Part shown: positions 40,514 through 45,651 of the stretch, in pieces
Numbering within the stretch: position 1 is the first letter of the stretch
Layout of the letters: the number at the start of each line of letters is the position of its first letter
Assembly (NCBI RefSeq): GCF_025363195.1
Contig: NZ_JANYEK010000208.1
Coordinates: forward strand, 1 to 45,651
Origin: Sphingomonas sp.
GTDB taxonomy: Bacteria; Pseudomonadota; Alphaproteobacteria; Sphingomonadales; Sphingomonadaceae
Length of the DNA stretch: 45,651 bases
Reading direction: 5' to 3'
The notes under the pieces: model-generated
The model's database searches: none
Seen by the model: only the letters and a program-made list of their open reading frames with translations
Told to the model about the DNA's origin: nothing
Made by a program: the position numbers and the translations under genes

Positions 40514-40542
40514 GAAGGTCGTGTTTTTCAGGGTGCGGGGTG

Positions 40543-40941
40543 TTATTCGTCGCCCATGCGATAGGCGCAGAATTTGTTGCCATCCAGATCGCGGAAATAG
40601 GCACCGTAGAAGGCCTGCGCGCCCACGCCGCCACGCAAGCCCGGCGCGCCGTCGTCCGCCGCGCCCAGTTCGATCGCCTTGGCATATACCGCATCGACCT
40701 GCGCCCGGCTGTCGGCCATCAGCGCGACCATCGTGCCATTGCCGGCGGTCGCCGTGCCGCCGTCATAGGGCTTGGTGATCGCCAGCATCGGCTTGTCGCG
40801 GCCCGCGCCATAGAGCGTGAAGCCGCGTGCGTCGGGCATGGTCATCAGCCGTTTGCCGCCCACGGCGCTCAGCACGCCGTCATAGAAGACCAGCGCCTTG
40901 TCGATATCGTTGGTGCCGAGGGTGGTATATCCGATCATCAT
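40543..40941 (-). CDS. VOC family (glyoxalase-like) protein
   Basis: 132 aa; MIGYTTLGTNDIDKALVFYDGVLSAVGGKRL, YGAYFRDLDGNKFCAYRMG. Confidence 0.92.
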   Translation of the reverse strand: MMIGYTTLGTNDIDKALVFYDGVLSAVGGKRLMTMPDARGFTLYGAGRDKPMLAITKPYDGGTATAGNGTMVALMADSRAQVDAVYAKAIELGAADDGAPGLRGGVGAQAFYGAYFRDLDGNKFCAYRMGDE

Positions 40942-40977
40942 CTCTCTCCTGTTCGTCCGACGGCGACCCCGCTCTCG

Positions 40978-41520
40978 TTACGATTTGGCGGCGGGCGTGG
41001 CGGCTGGCTTGGGCACCGGTGGCGTGAACTCGCCCGGTTTGCATCCGCCTTCGCGCTTGGCGCTGACGTTCATCACCAGCTTGCTACCGTCATTCTGCGT
41101 GCCGACCGATTCGACCGTCATCTTGATATTCTGTTCGGTTGCGCTGCTGGTGCCGTCGGCGGTGAGCTTCACGTTCTTGCCCGCCTGCGAGCAATTGGCG
41201 GTGAAGGCGATCTTCCCGCCGGAGAACTTCTTGTCGATCACCTTACAATTGTCCTGCGAACCGCCCATCGCGGTCAGGTTCCGCTCCGGATTTTCCTGCG
41301 CGGCGAGTGCGGGCGTGATGCAGACCGAAACGCCAGCCATCATGTTCATCATCTGCTGCATCTGCTGCTTCTGTTCGGGCCTTACGCCCGGCGCCGCGAA
41401 CTCGACGATCTCGATCTTCTGGCTCCAGCTGCCGGGCTGGCGCTTCACCGGCCCGGAATCGCCCTTGCCGCAGGCGGTGACGAGCAGGGCTGTGCCTGCC
41501 AAAACGATGATCGTGCGCAT
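40978..41520 (-). CDS. DUF3617 family lipoprotein
   Basis: MRTIIVLAGTALLVTACGKGD lipobox; PGSWSQKIEIVEF, CKVIDKKFSGGKIAFTANC. Confidence 0.82.
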   Translation of the reverse strand: MRTIIVLAGTALLVTACGKGDSGPVKRQPGSWSQKIEIVEFAAPGVRPEQKQQMQQMMNMMAGVSVCITPALAAQENPERNLTAMGGSQDNCKVIDKKFSGGKIAFTANCSQAGKNVKLTADGTSSATEQNIKMTVESVGTQNDGSKLVMNVSAKREGGCKPGEFTPPVPKPAATPAAKS

Positions 41521-41601
41521 GAAAATCTCCCCCAAGTTATGGGGCAACCTTTCGGAGGTCGTGCAGTTTAAGGCAACCCGGAAATTGCCCGCACCGGCTC
41601 G

Positions 41602-42420
41602 TCAGTCGACGAAGGCGCGCTCGATCACGTAATGACCCGGGTTGGCGTTGGAGCCCTCGGTGAAACCCTGTTCCTCCAGCATCGCGCCCAGATCGCGGAT
41701 CATCGCCATGCTGCCGCACATCATGATGCGATCGGTTTCGGGGTTGAGCGCTTGTTCGCCCGCCACCGGGGGTGCGAACAGCGTGCCGTCGTCGATCAGC
41801 GCGCCGATCCGCCCTTGCGTGCGAAAATCCTCGCGCGTCACGGTCGGGATATAATGGAATCGCAGCAGCGCCTGGTCCGACACCAGGGGATCGGCGGCCA
41901 GCTGCGCGGTCAGCTCGTCATGATAAGCGAGGTCGCTGACGCGGCGGACGCAATGGACCAACACGATTTGCGAGAACATGTCATAGACCGAGGGATCGCG
42001 CGCGAGGCTGAGGAACGGGGCCAGGCCGGTGCCGGTGGAAAAGAAGAACAGCCGCTTGCCCGGCAGCAACGCGTCGCACACCAACGTGCCGACCGGCTTC
42101 TTCCCAAGATACACCTGATCGCCGGCACGCACCGTCTGCAGCCGCTCGGTCAGCGGGCCGCCAGGTACCTTGATCGACAGGAATTCCAGTTCCTCGGCAT
42201 AATCCGGGCTGGCGATCGAATAGGCGCGCATGATCGGTTTGCCGCTATCGGTCGGCAGGCCGATCATCACGAACTCGCCGGAACGGAAGCGAAAGCTCGC
42301 CGGGCGCGAGATCGCGAAGCTGAACAGATGTTCGTTCCAGTGCTTCACCCACAGGATCTCGGCGGTGGAAAAGGCGCTATGGTCCGGAATCAAGGCAGGC
42401 GGACGGACGTGCATGTTCAT
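41602..42420 (-). CDS. fpr: Ferredoxin--NADP reductase
   Basis: From MNMHVRPPALIPDHSAFSTAEIL; RFRSGEFVMIGL, MRAYSIASPDY, FFSTGTGLAPFLSLARDP, MMCGSMAMIRDLGAMLEEQGFTEGSN, HYVIERAFVD. Confidence 0.94.
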   Translation of the reverse strand: MNMHVRPPALIPDHSAFSTAEILWVKHWNEHLFSFAISRPASFRFRSGEFVMIGLPTDSGKPIMRAYSIASPDYAEELEFLSIKVPGGPLTERLQTVRAGDQVYLGKKPVGTLVCDALLPGKRLFFFSTGTGLAPFLSLARDPSVYDMFSQIVLVHCVRRVSDLAYHDELTAQLAADPLVSDQALLRFHYIPTVTREDFRTQGRIGALIDDGTLFAPPVAGEQALNPETDRIMMCGSMAMIRDLGAMLEEQGFTEGSNANPGHYVIERAFVD

Positions 42421-42716
42421 GGCCGCGCTCCTGCACGATGTGGCGCGGTGCATGCAAGACTTGCGGGCACAAGATTTGCTGCATGTGCGAGATAGTTTTC
42501 CAAGCCGTGCGACGGTGTGAAAGCCGTTTCGGGATCGGTGCGCTGGCGATGACGAGGCATAAGCAGGGTATTTAATATATTGCGAGGCAGTTGCAAATAG
42601 GCGCGGGTCGGATGAGGGGCCGGCTTGGTCCACTGCGCTGTAGGCGTGCAGGTGCGCAGGAACTTCCCGACCGAACCGCGTTGCCTCCACCGCACCCGCG
42701 CCCCATATTCCGGGTT

Positions 42717-44906
<2,190 letters not shown>

Positions 44907-45003
44907 GCGGATTGATTTCTGAACTATTGATTTGAATTTAAATTGAAAAATACCATTCTAGTTTAGAAAATCTGTTTATGCTTACACCATAGAACTCTGC
45001 TGA

Positions 45004-45021
45004 TATCATTAACGAATGATA
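45004..45021. promoter_or_regulatory. Candidate HigBA operator overlapping the higB start codon
   Basis: Perfect inverted repeat TATCATT-aacg-AATGATA; higB ATG at 45016 lies inside the right arm. Confidence 0.55.
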
Positions 45022-45297
45022 CGTGATTTCGCTGACAAGGAAACCGAAGGTCTCTGGCTCGGCGGGCGCAGCAAGAGATGGCCGATTGATATCCAAGATC
45101 GCGCGCTCAAGCGTCTGAGGTTGTTGAACCGTGCGCGTACGCTGGAGGATCTTCGAAACCCGCCTGGAAATCGGCTCCATGCGTTGAAAGACGACCGGGC
45201 CGGACAGCATTCCATTTCCATCAACATGCAATGGCGTATATGCTTCGTCTGGCGCGATGGAGGCGCGGGCAGTGTCGAGATCACAGATTATCGCTAA
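45016..45297 (+). CDS. higB: Type II toxin HigB (RelE/ParE family)
   Basis: 93 aa; MIRDFADKETEGLWLGG, RARTLEDLRNPPGNRLHALKDDRAGQHSISINMQWRICFVWRDGGAGSVEITDYR. Confidence 0.93.
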   Translation: MIRDFADKETEGLWLGGRSKRWPIDIQDRALKRLRLLNRARTLEDLRNPPGNRLHALKDDRAGQHSISINMQWRICFVWRDGGAGSVEITDYR

Positions 45298-45589
45298 CCC
45301 GGATTGGCTGCATAACCCGCATGCCGGCGAGATGCTGGCCAGCGAGTTTATGGAGCCGTTGGGTATCGACGCCAATGCTCTCGGGTTAGCGTTGGACACC
45401 CCCGCCGATCATATTCGATCGGTGATTGCAGGCGATCAGGTGCTTGACGCCGAACTCGATCTTCGACTCGCGCGCTATTTTCGTATGTCCGAGGGATTCT
45501 TCTTGGGCCTGCAAATTGATTACGAACTGATGGAAGCCAAGCGCGCCCTGAATGGCGAACTCGACCGCATCGTCCCCCGCGCCGCCTGA
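45257..45589 (+). CDS. higA: HigA family antitoxin (XRE-type HTH)
   Basis: LHNPHAGEMLASEFMEPLGIDANALGLALDTPADHIRSVIAGDQVLDAELDLRLARYFRMSEGFFLGLQIDYELMEAK. GTG start at 45272 also possible. Confidence 0.92.
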   Translation: MEARAVSRSQIIANPDWLHNPHAGEMLASEFMEPLGIDANALGLALDTPADHIRSVIAGDQVLDAELDLRLARYFRMSEGFFLGLQIDYELMEAKRALNGELDRIVPRAA

Positions 45590-45651
45590 TCAGTACGCGC
45601 TGGGCGGCGGCACGCTGGAAGTGATCGCTTCCAGCGAAAGATCTTCCTTCG
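45590..45651 (-). CDS. C-terminal end of an unidentified minus-strand protein, cut by the right edge
   Basis: Minus frame ends ...KEDLSLEAITSSVPPPSAY* with TGA at 45592-45590; too short to identify. Confidence 0.3.
   Translation of the reverse strand, partial: KEDLSLEAITSSVPPPSAY

Noticed and set aside
44938-45399. 153-aa minus-strand ORF over the higBA region
   Set aside because: Antisense to two well-supported TA genes and extends into the AT-rich spacer without motifs.

Overview
This is a high-GC chromosomal window from an alphaproteobacterium; gene content and order suggest a sphingomonad, which is inferred because no search was run. Most of it is compact housekeeping sequence. From left to right it holds: an OPT transporter (cut by the left edge), an M20 amidohydrolase, a decayed HerA-like/DUF853 ATPase remnant, degP-hflC-hflK, an Mrp/ApbC ATPase, a CoA-binding protein, homoserine dehydrogenase, a 2OG-Fe(II) oxygenase, a Bcr/CflA-type MFS transporter, an extremely acidic small protein, cpaF, a glycosyltransferase-like membrane protein, the F1 ATP synthase operon atpHAGDC (minus strand), marR plus dienelactone hydrolase, ada, a CPBP protease, a trypsin-like membrane protease, vapBC, priA, a GAF-PAS-GGDEF protein, a XerC-like recombinase, a GAF protein, DedA, gshB, yraN, rsmI, an LpoA-like lipoprotein, hemW, a VOC protein, a DUF3617 protein, ferredoxin-NADP reductase, uvrB and higBA. 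I see no CRISPR array, rRNA, tRNA or complete transposon. I found no clear large undescribed system. The best second-look items are: (1) a terminator-like hairpin in the atp operon leader, where no upstream same-strand gene needs terminating; (2) a DUF853 pseudogene in which one inactivating lesion can be read directly as an 11-bp tandem duplication; (3) operator-like palindromes at marR, vapBC and higBA; (4) a vapBC module packed against an unusual membrane-anchored trypsin-like protease; (5) long inverted repeats in two atp spacers; (6) a 113-aa protein that is about 42% Asp/Glu.
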